Below the pieces are notes generated by a model. It was not told the origin of the DNA. It did not search any database and saw only the letters and a list, made by a program, of their open reading frames with translations. DNA of 64,000 nucleotides, taken from contig OY821519.1 of assembly GCA_963682025.1 (NCBI GenBank), positions 165,932,713 through 165,996,712 of the forward strand. Reading direction: 5' to 3'. The position numbers and the translations under genes were made by a program. Below, one piece after another: positions 1 through 11,118 of the stretch (positions are counted from its first letter, which is position 1; every line of letters starts with the position of its first letter). Source of the stretch: Cordilura impudica. Lineage: Eukaryota; Arthropoda; Insecta; Diptera; Scathophagidae.

Positions 1-523
1 TCTTTTACAAATTTAAGATCGTCCTAAGTTTGAATTTTGTTAATTTTTTTATGTATGGTTTTCAGGGAATGGTCTTAAAGTTTATTTTTATTTTTAATTA
101 TATTAAATATAAGTTGTGAGTAGGGTTTGAATATTTATGAGTTTGATGGTTAATTTTTTTGCGTAATATATTTTATTGGATTTTAATTTTATTGGGATTT
201 TAATTTTATTTATGGATATGTTTGTCCGAAAGCGCATTATATCCATATAAGTGGTTCGATTGTTTTTTTTTTTTAATTGTTTGTGAAAATTAGGATGAAT
301 AGTTATTGATGAATTTCCAGGAATTTTAAATTACAGATGAATATTAAATTATAGTTTGGTTTGTTACTCTCAGATTTTATTGTTTTTATATAGGGAGGGA
401 TTTTTATAATTTCAGCGTATAGTTGGAGCAATCAAAGCGATAAAATTTTGCTGTTTTTGTTTTTTGTTAGAACTATAAAGATGGTTTTTTACGGTTTAGG
501 TGGGACTGGGTTGGTAAATTCGT
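1..523. other. AT-rich leader before the first gypsy gag
   Basis: No reading frame of interest is visible. It lies just upstream of the gag start of the mdg1/412-like element, so it may be part of that element's 5' LTR or untranslated leader. I could not find a matching 3' LTR, a primer binding site or a target duplication, so the element's left boundary is unknown or lies outside the window. Confidence 0.35.
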
Positions 524-2107
524 ATGGAGACAACACTGGTCGAATTAGAACAAGCGAAACAGCTGGTAGCGGACTTCAGGGCGACGACGGATTATTTCCT
601 CGGAAGGCTTTGGGACCAGGTCAGACGACGGTGCCAGAGCCAGGAGAATTTTCATCTTATAAAGGCTAAGGTTGAGGGGACCTGGAAAATCACTAGATTG
701 GAAGAGGCCGATCTAGTGCTGGAGGGGTTGTGCCGGTTGGTAGACACTCAGGAGGAGTGTAATACCGGGAAGATCTTGGAGCTTAAGAAGGAATTGGAGC
801 CCCTCCAAAATCAAAACAAGAGGCTTAAGAACGAAATTCAGACAAGGAGAACGAGGCCATACGGAGGACAATATCGGGTGCAGGCGCGTCCTCGGTCAGA
901 AGAATAGGATTCGAGGACCTGGAAGAGGCCAATAAAAGGATATCCGAATTACAGGGCAATTACGGTTGGCACGGTAGGAAAGCAGTTTACAGGCGGGAGA
1001 TTTATTCCATAAAGAACCGAAAGGGCAACAGTGCACTTAGATGATGTCTTCCCAGCACCTTTTAAAGGCGGTTAGAGCATTAGTGCCTACGGTTGGCGGT
1101 GAGCCATCTCCGTGTTTACAAACGGAGGTGTATAAGTTCATCGACGGATGTAGGTTGGCGGCAAAGGGGGTTCCGCCGGAGAAAATTGAAGAATATTTAG
1201 AAATAGTAAAACAAAGATTGTATGGGATGCTTATCAGTTGGTTAGGTTACGGACATTTACGGCAGTGGATGATTTATTGTCGACGATAAAGTCGACATAT
1301 TTGAAGAGCAAACCGCTTGACTCGGTTTTGAGGGAGCTATATGAGGCCTGCCAAAAGAGGGATGAGGATGTGAGACAGTTTGCTAGGCGTCTTCAGACAG
1401 TAGCAGCAATGGCTCATGCGATACTGGATGAAAATTATAAAGGGAGATAGGAAGAGATAATGACTATGGAGATAGAAAGAAAGGTAACATCAGCATTCAC
1501 ATCTGGCCTGAGGGATCCAGGGCTGCGTGCTAGGATGTTGGCAAGCAGCTCATGTAGTTTGGACCACCCTTTGAATGAGGCATTGGCGGCACAAGCAACT
1601 CTTTGGACGGGAGATGAGGAGTACACTCACGAGGATCAAGTCTAGGGTCTCGTGGCAGCCGTGGAACAGTTGTTGCGTAGGACGGAGGCGAACAAGGCGG
1701 CTCCGCTCAATAATACTGGGTCCAGTGGTACGGCTTATAATAATGTTGGGTCAAGTGGAAATGTATACAAAGCACCGCCCTGTTCGTTCTGTCAACGGGC
1801 AGGACACACTCGGGATGTACGTTGGACGATGAAAAATTGGCGATATTGTGCTGAGTGTAGAATATACGGCCAGGGAGGAGCTGTGGTAGGGGACCTTCGA
1901 CGGTAGAGAGAGGGCAACCTGGAGGTTCAAGACCAAAGGGAAATCTATAATTGCGGCCAGGGAGGAGCTGCGGTAGGGGACCTTCGACGGTAGAGAGAGG
2001 GCAACCTGCGGCAAGGAAGAACATTTCAGTAGGCAATGTACACAGGGTAGAAATGTGTCGGGAAACGGGCAGGGCCACCGACTCGATCACGCGAAAGTCT
2101 AATACCG
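524..2107 (+). pseudogene. gag: Broken gag of an mdg1/412-like Ty3/gypsy element
   Basis: Gag forms the particle that packages retrotransposon RNA. The first frame (524-907) begins METTLVELEQAKQ and is rich in charged, coiled-coil-like sequence. The same frame resumes at 1238-1906, with stops near 1448 and 1643; a different frame covers 1041-1289, so at least two frameshifts are needed. Near 1780-1850 a retroviral zinc knuckle is visible (CSFCQRAGHTRDV), but the final Cys of the CCHC set is Arg, and a second CxxC follows. The assignment to the mdg1/412 side of Ty3/gypsy rests mostly on the pol gene just downstream. Non-functional as it stands. Confidence 0.75.
1867..2007 (+). repeat. Direct duplication in the gag nucleocapsid region
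   Basis: A 54-bp block starting CGGCCAGGGAGGAGCTG at 1867-1920 recurs almost unchanged at 1954-2007, an offset of 87 bp. Both copies end in GAGAGAGGGCAACCT. The duplication lies between the zinc knuckle and the protease and helps explain why the frame is lost there. Confidence 0.9.
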
Positions 2108-5100
2108 TTGGAAACATCGGAATTTGCGGAGGCGGCTGAGGTAGGACCCATTGCGGGGTCAGAAATGAACATAGGGGGAATTTCAGCTAGGTGTAGTTAC
2201 GCATATTCGGTGTTCGTAAGAGTGCCATGTGCTGGGGCGATGACGGGGTGTCTGAATTTATTGGTGGATAAGGGGTCAGACACCAGCCTGGTAAAGCACA
2301 GCAGTCTTACGGCGGATATTAGTGTGGACGAGGCGGTGGTAAAAGACCTGCGAGGAGCATTCGGGGGATTTTCCAGGACTATAGGGTTAGTCAGGATTGA
2401 GCATTCGGACATCGCCGATTTGAGTTTCGATATGCATTGTGTGGATAAGTACGATAATTTGCCGGGGGATGGTATTTTAGGTCGCGATAATTTTCGGGGA
2501 CGCTCCGTCACTGATACGATTAATCTTTCTCTGAAATTATACTCGAATGGTGGTGAGTGGAACTTGCCGTTGGTCTCTTTGAGGGAAGCCATGGGATCGG
2601 GGACAGTAAATACCATGGAGAAAACCACAGTGGCGAGAGCGAGGACTGTGTCTATTGCGACTATGGGGATCAATACTAAACATACCACGGTGGTAGTGGA
2701 GAAGCAAGAATTGTCGCCGGGAGTATACCTAGGGGCCGCGCTGAAAAACGTAAAGGATGGGGTGGTGAAAGCGCACATTCTGAATTCGACTGAGGTTGAC
2801 TACAACCTGAAGGATGGGTTTACGCCAAAATTCAGTGGATTAGTGGATTTAAAAGATCCAGGTGTGGGTTTGGTGACGCACGTGCAGGAGGTGGATGTCA
2901 AAGAGAGGGTCAGTAGGATAATGGACACAATAAAGACCGATTCCGACTTGAATAGTGAGGAAAAGTCGTCCATTCAGGCGATATGCGCAACGTACTATGA
3001 TATCTTCTGGTTGGATGGAGATAAGCTATCTTGCACGAATATGGTAAAGCATAAAATTCCCGTGCAGCCTGGATAGTTGCCGATTAATCAGAAGCAGTAC
3101 AGGTTACCTCAGATTCATCGTGAGGAAATTAATCGGCAGGTCCAGAAGCTCCAGGACGATGGCATAATTTCACATAGCGTGTCATCGTGGAATTCGTCAT
3201 TACTATTGGTTCCAAAGAAGTCATCGAAGGCAGGGACCAAGAACTGGCTACTAGTTGCAGACTTTCGTAAACTGAATGATGCAATTCTGAAGCAGGTGTT
3301 CCCCATCCCGAGGATGGATGAAATTTTGGACCAGCTGGGCAGCAGCAGATATTTTTCCACGTTGGATTTGACCAGCGGTTAACATCAGGTGGAAATGGAT
3401 AAACAGGACAGGGAAAAAACAGCATTCAGTACGGCGTTGGGTCACTTTGAATTCAATTGGATGCCATTCGAGTTAACGGGCGCACCTGCAACCTTCCAAA
3501 GATTAATGAATCATGTGCTGACAGGTCTTCAAAGCATTGAGTGTTTTGTATATTTGGACGACATTGTCATATATGGGAGGAGTCTTGCCGAACATGACGC
3601 AAGGCTATGTAAAGTGTTGCAGCTGTTGAGGGAAAATAATTTGAAGGTAAAAACGGACAAATTTAACTTCCTAAGACTGGAAATAGTGTATTTGGGCCAT
3701 AGGTGTTCGGAGAATGGAGCGCTTCCCGACCCAGAAAAGGTGAAATGTGTTAAGGATTTTCCGCCACCGAGGAACAAAAAGGAGGTGCAATCGTTTTTAG
3801 GACTGGTAAATTACTACCGTAAGTTCATTCCCGGGACGGCCAACATTACCTTGCCAATAAATAAATTGCTTCGCAAGGATCATGCGTTCGATTGGACACC
3901 AGATTGACAGCGTGCCTTTGAGAAGCTCAAAAAGGCGATAATGTCGCCCCCAGTGTTGGCATATCCTGATTTTTCAAAACCTTTTGCATTGACCACGGAT
4001 GCGAGCGGCGGGGCTATAGGAGTGGGGTTATCTGATATGATTTCGAAATTTGGTACAAGCCGGGCAAGAAGAATCAGAATGCGGATGCACTGAGCCGGAT
4101 ACCATATTCGACGGAGGAAATACTGATGGTTCAAACTAGGGCCATGTCGAAAAGGCCGAAGGAAAAAATCATGCGGGGAGCTCAGGTCACGGGAAGGACA
4201 AAGAGGTTCACAACGGGAACAAAGAGAGTAGTGAAAAAGGACCAAGCGCTGCATATGACCCACCGGTTGACGAGGTGGTTGACGGAAACCAACGTATGTT
4301 ACATTGACTGATCCTAAGAAATCGAGACTGTACTGAAGGATTTTCACGATAGTCCTTTGGGTGGTCATGTGGGTGCAGGAGCAAACAGTAGCAGGATAGG
4401 AAGGCAATTTCGCTGGGTCGGCATGAATAGGGACATTAAACGTTATAAAAAACGAATAAGAGTTCCAGGAAAACATTTGTGCCAATGGTCCTCACGGATT
4501 CTCCTAACCGACCTTTCCAGAAGGTATATATGGATATGGTGGGACCTCTCCCTGAAAGCACTGCGAGTAACAAATTGATATTGACTTTTCTAGATTTTTC
4601 GAAATTTATGCTGTGCGCAGCAATGCCGGAATGAAATTATAGCCAAGTACGAGGTGCCAAGCATGCTGGTCATAGACAACGGGACAAATTTCATGTCGAG
4701 GGTGTTTTCGGATACCTGTAAGCTGATGGGGGTCAAGAAGGTGAACATAACACCGTATCACCCGCAGGCAAACGGCTCATTGGAAAGGAGTCACCATCCT
4801 CTGGCGCAGTACTTAAGGAGCTTCGTCAATGAGGATGGCAGCAATTGGGATCAATGGCTGGCACCGGCTATGCATGTGCACAACAACTCTGTACATTCAT
4901 CTACGGGGCAGACCCTATTCAAGACATTATACGGTTTCGACATCGACTTACCGACCAACCTAAGTAGAAAGTGTGCACCACTTTATAATACGGATGACCC
5001 GAACAAGGTCCTCAAATATCAGATACAGCGTTCGCATGAGCTGGTGCGAAGGAATCAAGTGAGGGCGAAAATGTTGTCTTAAAGGGCCTATGACAGGAAG

Positions 5101-5292
5101 GTAAAAGCTGTGTCCTTTGCAGTAGGCGACAGGGTGCTGGTTAGGAACAACCCCAGGAAAAATAGGTTTTCACCCATTTGGACTGGACCTTATGAGGTAG
5201 TCGGGGTAAACAGTCCGGTAACGTCCACGGTGCGCATTAAGGGGAAGAATCGTAAATGGCATAATAATCATTTACGGACGTTCCACCAGTAA
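2108..5292 (+). pseudogene. pol: Broken pol of the mdg1/412-like element (protease, RT, RNase H remnant, integrase)
   Basis: Pol supplies protease, reverse transcriptase, RNase H and integrase. One frame runs 2108-3907 with in-frame stops at 3074 and 3380. The protease core reads VDKGSDTSL, where the family has D-T/S-G, so the active site is damaged. RT follows, with LLLVPKK, the RT core ADFRKLND and the catalytic YLDD (about 3550). After a stop at 3905 the RNase H begins (LTTDASGGAIGV) but jumps at about 4035 straight to YDFEIWYKPGKKNQNADALS, so most of RNase H is deleted. Integrase keeps a MDMVGPLPE Asp region, LVIDNGTNF, a GSLERSHH Glu region and a GPY/F-type module (WTGPYEVV near 5180), with stops at about 4577, 4632 and 5080. 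Dead copy. Confidence 0.88.
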
Positions 5293-5352
5293 TCGCATCG
5301 TTCGGCATATTAACCATTTACGGGCATTCCACCAGTGATCGCATCATTCGGC
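5269..5352 (+). repeat. 38-bp duplication at the 3' end of pol
   Basis: The block CATTTACGGACGTTCCACCAG...TTCGGC (5269-5306) is repeated with four differences at 5315-5352. The first copy spans the natural end of the integrase and its TAA stop (5290-5292). Confidence 0.85.
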
Positions 5353-6870
5353 CTGGAATCATTCCATTTAATACACATGTCCATGATATAGATTTTGGTT
5401 TTGTCGTTGATTTTATTAATTTTTATGGGAGGTGGTGAGGGGAAGGTACCCCACCAGGAAGCCTCAGTTTTTTTATATATATGGAGGATGGCGCCATGTG
5501 TAGCGGGCATATCTCAGTGGTTGAGAATGGTTCAACGGGATGAACCTGGTAGGGGAATCAGAAGTGAGTCTCGCAAAATTCGCGGCATAGACTGTGGGGA
5601 GGGTTTTTGCCGAGAATAGCCTCACAGTGACCCGGTTCCGGTTTGCGGAATGCAGCAGGAAACCGTTCTACCCCGGAGAAGGATGACGCGTGTGTGCGGT
5701 CATGCCTTATATGGGTGGCAGTGTTTAGGAAGGACACGTGTCTTAATTTGTTGTTATTTATTTTGAAGTGTTTTGGAAACTTTAGGATGGACATGTGTAT
5801 ACAAGGGGGCTTAGATATGGTTTCGGTCGGACCACCGATGGATCGGCTTGCTGGTGTCTTATTGCCGTAGAAATAGTAACAGTACTGCTGTTGGGGAAAA
5901 TTGCTTTTTCGTGCGGATCTGTATCCGAAGCATGTCGCAATTTAGTAAAGGTAATAGGTGATAGTTAGTTTATTGAATGTGGTTGATATGTAATAGTTAA
6001 TCGGTTTTCATTCGTATAATCGCTATCCCAAGTATTTTTCTTTCATAATTAGTTTTTGATTTAAATGAGAGTTAATTCATAAATTCTGTTAACCCATATT
6101 TTTTAATTATTAGAGCAAAAGTAACCATTCATTAAAATAAAGTGATTTGAGTTGTTTTTCTGTTAAAGATGTAATATGCGTATTGGTATAGTATTAGTTG
6201 AGTATTGTTTTTTTTTTCTATGACATTTTTCTTTTAGCATAAGTTGGAGATAACCGGAATTTGGAGTCGTCTGGATGGTCACCGCACTCCTGCAGTTAGG
6301 CCTACGAGGCGCACGAGGTACTTTTCGGATGCAGCGGACACTCTGATTGAGGAGAAAATATATTTAAAAGAAAAAAAACTATAAAACCAGATATTAAAAA
6401 AAATAATAAGAGAAGATGGGAGATCTCCCCATGAAAAAAAAAATATATAATAATAATGAGAAAAAAATGATTGTAAAAAAAAGGGGAAAAAATATATAAT
6501 AAGAACGAGAAAAGATGGGAGTTCTCCTCACGTATGAAAAGCAAAGACAATGAAATGAGGAAAAGATGGGAAGACTCCCCACATAAAACATAAATACATA
6601 TATAAAGAATGAAATAAGTAAGAAAAGATGGGAGTTCTCCTCATGTAAAAAAAAAAGAGAAGACTCCCCATGTAAAAAAAAACAATGAGAAATGATGGGA
6701 GGCCCCACGTAAAAAAGAAAAGAATAATACGGATAAGGAAAGATGGGAAGTCTCCACTTGTAAAAAAAAATATACATATTTATATAAAAATAAGAAGAAA
6801 AAAATGGGAGGTCTCCCCATGGGAAACACACATATTAAAAAAAAATTAGCATACATATTTCTTAACAAAA

Positions 6871-6902
<32 letters not shown>

Positions 6903-7738
6903 AGATAAGACATACACATTTATCTAAAAGAAAAAAAAAACATATAATTATTGAAAGATATAGATACTAACATAAAAAGAAAGTAAGATTAATATAAAAA
7001 AGAAAAAAAAGGAAGAAAAAAATAAATATATAAGAAAAGAAAAAGAAAAAAAACATATACGTTATTATATATAAAAATAAAATATTTAAGTTAGGTGAGG
7101 GGACGGGAATTATTCCCAATTTAGTTTAAAGGAAAAAAATATCTTAAGGGAAAGGAAAATATATTTATATAGTGAAATTAGATACATTGATGAAAGGACG
7201 GGGAGTATCCACAATTTAAAACTTATATCATAAGAAATGTAGAAAAGAAAATTTTACTGTCATTAGAATATCAGAAAATATATATATAGCCAGTTAGGAG
7301 TTTTCGTTTTCTTTGTAATGATTTGTAAAAATTTTTTTTTTAATGTTTTATAGTTGGTTATGTTAGTAAAGTTAGGGAATTCCAACCCAAGTCCACTGAG
7401 AGCGAGGCTGATCGGCATCCATCTAGAAAGCGGCAAAATTCAACAATCATCAAGCAGCTGAAAGCAGTGGCCCGTCATAATTAAGGAGTGGCCACGAGGC
7501 AGAGATAAGAGTGCAACGTCTAGAATAAAGAGCTATCTATTAAAGGTCAACTGAAAGATTAAAGTGCGAATGGGTCCACCGAGAATTTGTATGTGATGGA
7601 TTGGCTATTGGGGAATACCGCGCAAATTTAAACGAACGTTGTTACAAGATATGGTTGTTTTGGGCTAGCTGGCAAGATGGTCATTGGGGCAAGAGGCCAG
7701 GTTGATTCATAAGCTACATGTATCGTACTTAGTCAACA
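5353..7738. other. Non-coding AT-rich region between the gypsy remnant and the piggyBac start
   Basis: No credible gene is visible. Near 5424-5448 there is a purine-rich run (GGGAGGTGGTGAGGGGAAGG) that could be the polypurine tract of the upstream gypsy, but no LTR could be delimited after it. Positions 6360-7100 are A-rich with embedded small palindromes (separate entry) and an (AT)n run near 6876-6902. Positions 7340-7738 are more balanced in composition and could be the 5' untranslated part of the piggyBac, because an ATG in good fly context (AACAATGG) sits at 7739, right at the Transib insertion point. Confidence 0.5.
6411..6825. repeat. Array of about eight degenerate palindromes in A-rich spacers
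   Basis: The motif GATGGGAGNTCTCCYCAYGT recurs at about 6415, 6514, 6565, 6628, 6694, 6742 and 6803, with a half copy at 6661. Irregular A-rich spacers of about 25-80 bp separate the copies. The core GGGAG..CTCCC is self-complementary. Weaker relatives follow at about 7100 (GGGAATTATTCCC) and 7199 (CGGGGAGTATCC). Apparent reading frames on the minus strand here only reflect the repeat. Confidence 0.85.
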
Positions 7739-7744
7739 ATGGAA

Positions 7745-7749
7745 CGTCG
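7745..7749. repeat. Probable 5-bp target duplication of the Transib, left copy
   Basis: CGTCG directly precedes the left terminal repeat. CGACG directly follows the right one at 18557-18561. They differ only at the middle base. A 5-bp GC-rich duplication is expected for Transib. Confidence 0.6.
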
Positions 7750-7786
7750 CACAGTGGTCAATTTCGCGAGATAGCGGTCAAAACTC
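7750..7786 (+). repeat. Left terminal inverted repeat of Transib
   Basis: Starts CACAGTGGTCAATTTCGCGA and ends GCGGTCAAAACTC. It matches the reverse complement of 18520-18556 at about 31 of 37 positions. The first seven bases equal the RAG recombination-signal heptamer. Confidence 0.85.
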
Positions 7787-8420
7787 TATAACTTTTGACC
7801 GGATTGGTATTTTTTTACGCAATTTGTTTTGTTCAATAGGAGGGACTTTAAGCTTCCATTTGCGTGTTCAAACGTAAAAATCGACTGATAGGAACGTAAG
7901 TAATTTGGAGTTAAAAATGCATTTTAATTTTTTGTTGAGTTTCCATGTAAAAGTTGAATATTTTGACATTTTAAATAGGTATTTTTTTTTTATAATTTCT
8001 TATTTTCTTCAATCGTATTTTACAACCAATACTTATTTTTTATTCCTAACCTTAATTTTGGTAGGAAAATGCCAACATTTGGCCCCTGACATTTATTTAG
8101 TCTCAATATTCTTGTGAGGATTAAACTGAAAAATAACACTGAAATTCCCAACAATATCAATACCATTTGGATATATTATATACATAACATAACATCGAAT
8201 AAATTTTAAGTAAACTTTTACTATTGATTTAATGTGCACATATATTTTATTTAAATGTATTAATAAAAATTTATACTAAAATTAGAAACAAATTATAATC
8301 TTTAAACTAGTATTAATTAAACAATATTAGTAAAAATTTCTTCCAAATAGCTTTGATTTTCATTTTGCAGTAGTTGTTTAGCTTCTTCATCTAACCTAAT
8401 GAGGTTGATTTCCATTTTTG
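7787..8420 (-). other. 3' flank of the Transib transposase gene
   Basis: AT-rich DNA between the left terminal repeat and the transposase stop codon. It would be the 3' untranslated region. I see no further gene; the short plus-strand frame at 7905-8117 is low-complexity Phe/Leu/Tyr-rich sequence. Confidence 0.6.
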
Positions 8421-10349
8421 TCAAATACTGGACATATATGGGTCTGATGTGCACAACAAAATATTAATAAGATCTTCATTAGTACAATATCTGGAAATTT
8501 TTCTTGTATTGTGCTCGCGAAAAAATCTGTAGTCTTTGTACCTTTTTTCTTGGGCTTCTTCTGAGAGATCTCCAATTGGAAGCATATTGTCCTGAATTAT
8601 TTGTTCCCCATGGAACAAAATTTTGTGAACTGTGGTTGGCATATGTCTCCAAGAATATTTTTGGTTATAAAGGGTTGCTGTCTCATTAGCATACTGACCA
8701 AATTTTTTTGCATCTATCTTTTTGCTACATGCTATAACTTGTAATATGATTTGGAATCGTCGTATAAAATCATAATCTACTCCAGTTATAGAAGCTGCAG
8801 TTTCTGGATCGGAAAAAAATCTCCTTGCTGTGTTTCCATCATTAGAATTTCCTTCTCCTTGCTTTGGCTGGTCAATTATAAGGCCTATCTCACGGTATTT
8901 TTCTTGAATATCTTTTTTTTTTTGCTTTCTTTTTTCCAAATTTTCTTTGTTGTTTCTCACTGTTTCGCCTAACGGGCCAAATTCCAAATCGTATCCCAAT
9001 TTAAGAATATGCTCCATAAAACGAATTCTAGCATGAAGAGGTGACATTCCAAATTCATATGCTTCATTAAAACTATCGTCTTTTGTTGGTGGTTGGCTCA
9101 ATTGACTTGATGTTTTTTGGCATATGGTGCAGCTTGACGATGACTTTGTTTTGGTTAAAGCTTGTGCAACTTTTCCATCAATCATTGTGAGACACATTTT
9201 AAAATTTACTTCAATATCTTGGTCATCAAATTTAAATGTTACTGGTTGAAGTTCTTTAATTTGATCATTTATTTTTCGAACTTCTTCATCTATGACATCT
9301 TGAGTCTCCTTTTTGTAAGCAAACTTTATTGGTCTACAAAATTTTGTTGACGAGGGAATTTCATTCTTCCATACATCTATCTCTGCAGCTCTACTAGTTG
9401 ACGGCTCTGAACCAATATAAGTTTTTGTTAAACGTAATGGAACGAAAGAAATCATGAATAAATTGGCATCTGATGAATTTTCCGCATTACATTGTTTGTA
9501 TTGTTTCTGGCCAGAGGACCCATCACATCCCCATTTAGAAATTAAAGTCATGCTGCAATTTTTAAACTTCTTTAAACAGTCAGCATCAAATGTCTTTAAT
9601 AATCGTTCTGCAGTGTGTTCAAGAAGATCCTGCAATTTTATTTCTGCTGAACTTGAAGTTACACTAATAGCAGTTGGTGAAGGTAAGCAATCTTTTTTGG
9701 CAGAAACTATATCTCGATATGATGGAAAAATTCCACAATTTTTTTCATTGGTTCGCTTCCGCAATTCTGTATATTGGTTTTTAGTCATTTTCAAATCCAA
9801 AAATAGTGCAAATGCTTCTTCTGGAGTAAATTTATTTTCTTCAGTTGGTGTCGGCATACTTCCTAAAATCCTTTTTGTGCGTCTGGGGCTTGCTTCCACT
9901 ATTTTTTCAATGATAGCAATTTTACCCTTTTTAGTTTTCAATGGTTGAATTTGATGCAGAAATGAATCCTTTATGATGCTACAAGAAACTTCTTCATTGA
10001 TATGTTTAAGCTTGCGTCTTCGTGATCTTTCACTACAATTATCAATTGGCTTTGCTGGTCGACCACCTTTTCCAGTTTCCGTGGTAGTTACTGATGGCTT
10101 TTTAAAAATAAGTTTATTTCTTAGCCATTCTTGGTTGCGTGAGTAAAACAATTTCTTGTTTCTGGAACATTGATTGTACCGTTTTCTTAAAGTATTTAAA
10201 AAGTTTTTTATTTTTAAGTTATGAATTTTAATTTCTTGTTTGTCGCATATTTTGAAGAATGGATTATTCATTATATGTAAAATAATGTCGTTTTCATCTT
10301 CCCGTTCAAAATATATATCAGATAGAACACTATAACTGAATTTAGCCAT
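8421..10349 (-). CDS. Transib (RAG1-like) DDE transposase, uninterrupted
   Basis: A 642-residue DDE-superfamily transposase expected to bind the CAC-type terminal repeats and cut and rejoin the element in the nucleus. Visible Transib/RAG1 landmarks: SKWGCDGSSG (catalytic Asp276), CLTMIDGKVAQAL (Asp391), a CTIC pair at Cys407/Cys410, SPLHARIRFMEH (His439), GNTARRFFSDPET (from about 505), and YANETATLYNQ (Glu556) followed by PTTVHKILFHG with two further His. The basic N-terminal part (GRPAKP, SERSRRRKLK, about 97-115) may bind DNA. The ATG at 10349 has good fly context (AACAATGGC). Length is close to the family norm. There is no frameshift or stop, unlike every other transposase here. The upstream region is split by errantivirus 1, so expression is doubtful. 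Confidence 0.93.
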   Translation of the reverse strand: MAKFSYSVLSDIYFEREDENDIILHIMNNPFFKICDKQEIKIHNLKIKNFLNTLRKRYNQCSRNKKLFYSRNQEWLRNKLIFKKPSVTTTETGKGGRPAKPIDNCSERSRRRKLKHINEEVSCSIIKDSFLHQIQPLKTKKGKIAIIEKIVEASPRRTKRILGSMPTPTEENKFTPEEAFALFLDLKMTKNQYTELRKRTNEKNCGIFPSYRDIVSAKKDCLPSPTAISVTSSSAEIKLQDLLEHTAERLLKTFDADCLKKFKNCSMTLISKWGCDGSSGQKQYKQCNAENSSDANLFMISFVPLRLTKTYIGSEPSTSRAAEIDVWKNEIPSSTKFCRPIKFAYKKETQDVIDEEVRKINDQIKELQPVTFKFDDQDIEVNFKMCLTMIDGKVAQALTKTKSSSSCTICQKTSSQLSQPPTKDDSFNEAYEFGMSPLHARIRFMEHILKLGYDLEFGPLGETVRNNKENLEKRKQKKKDIQEKYREIGLIIDQPKQGEGNSNDGNTARRFFSDPETAASITGVDYDFIRRFQIILQVIACSKKIDAKKFGQYANETATLYNQKYSWRHMPTTVHKILFHGEQIIQDNMLPIGDLSEEAQEKRYKDYRFFREHNTRKISRYCTNEDLINILLCTSDPYMSSI

Positions 10350-10731
10350 TGTTTAAATAATAATGAAGAAAAAAAATGAATGCATGGATTAATATACTAT
10401 TGCTCGAAGTTTCAACATGATCTTTTTTACCTCTTTGAAACATAATATAACAGGTAGTTGGTTTTACCAGTTATTTCCATTGGTTTTAAATTTATTTGCA
10501 ATTTTCACGTATTTAAGTTGTGTAATATTAGATGGCAATAAAATTTTTTTTACTTTTCCAAATGAATTGCTAGATACCACATAATTTGAGAGTTCTATTG
10601 TCATTTTTGTCAAAATTTTGATACACCCTTCTATGTGGACTAGGTCCAAATATGGGCCAACTTCTCCTAATTTCAACAGAATTATTTTTTGGGTCAATAA
10701 GAACTCTTGTACAAAATTTCATCAAAATATA
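10350..10731 (-). other. Transib 5' region proximal to the transposase
   Basis: No gene. Positions about 10620-10730 contain wording (ACTAGGTCCAAATATGGGCC ... AATTTCAACAG) resembling the sub-repeats of the foldback element at 56602-57907, so a piece of that repeat family appears to sit in the Transib 5' region. The remainder of this region continues after errantivirus 1 at 17953. Confidence 0.5.
10728..10731. repeat. TATA target duplication of errantivirus 1, left copy
   Basis: TATA precedes the 5' LTR and recurs at 17949-17952 right after the 3' LTR. A 4-bp TATA-like target is typical of gypsy-type errantiviruses. Confidence 0.85.
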
Positions 10732-11106
10732 AGTTAACGTGATCAGTGAATACACTAAATATATTGCACCTAATAAGTGCAATTGGTAACAAACATAAGA
10801 GTTCATTCACCGACACCATTAAAATTCATTGCTGACACAATCACACAATAACAACACAACATAATATTTAGCAAATAAGCAAAACTTATTGACACCAACA
10901 TAAACAACAACACAACACAACAACAACACAACACAACAACAGACACAACAGAACATTTTGCAAATAAGCAAAATATGAATAAGCTAGAATTAAGAAATAA
11001 ACAAATTGTAATTTTAAAACGTAAGTAAAATATTTGTATTAAAGAAAGAAGAATTTAATAAAAAGTTTAGTTCATATTTTCACCTCAAAACCGTTGTTCG
11101 TTAACT
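10732..11106 (+). repeat. 5' LTR of errantivirus 1
   Basis: 375 bp, from AGTTAACGTGATCAG to CGTTGTTCGTTAACT, with AGTTAA/TTAACT inverted ends. It carries the promoter and polyadenylation signals of the element. A CAACACAA-rich stretch lies at about 10850-10940. Confidence 0.93.
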
Positions 11107-11118
11107 GGCGCCCGAGAA
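11106..11118 (+). other. Primer binding site of errantivirus 1
   Basis: TGGCGCCCGAGA begins on the last base of the LTR. TGGCGCC complements the 3' end of tRNA-Lys, the primer class used by gypsy; only the first ten or so bases fit. Confidence 0.75.

Noticed and set aside
5499..5580. tRNA-like wording (GCGGGCATATCTCAGTGGTTGAGA) suggesting a tRNA or tRNA-derived SINE
   Set aside because: An A-box-like phrase is present, but no proper B-box at the right distance and no cloverleaf could be built.
6302..6919. Three overlapping minus-strand reading frames rich in Phe/Tyr/Leu/Ser
   Set aside because: They arise from the A-rich palindrome array and have no protein-like composition.
9454..9948. 164-codon plus-strand frame
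   Set aside because: Antisense shadow of the Transib transposase.
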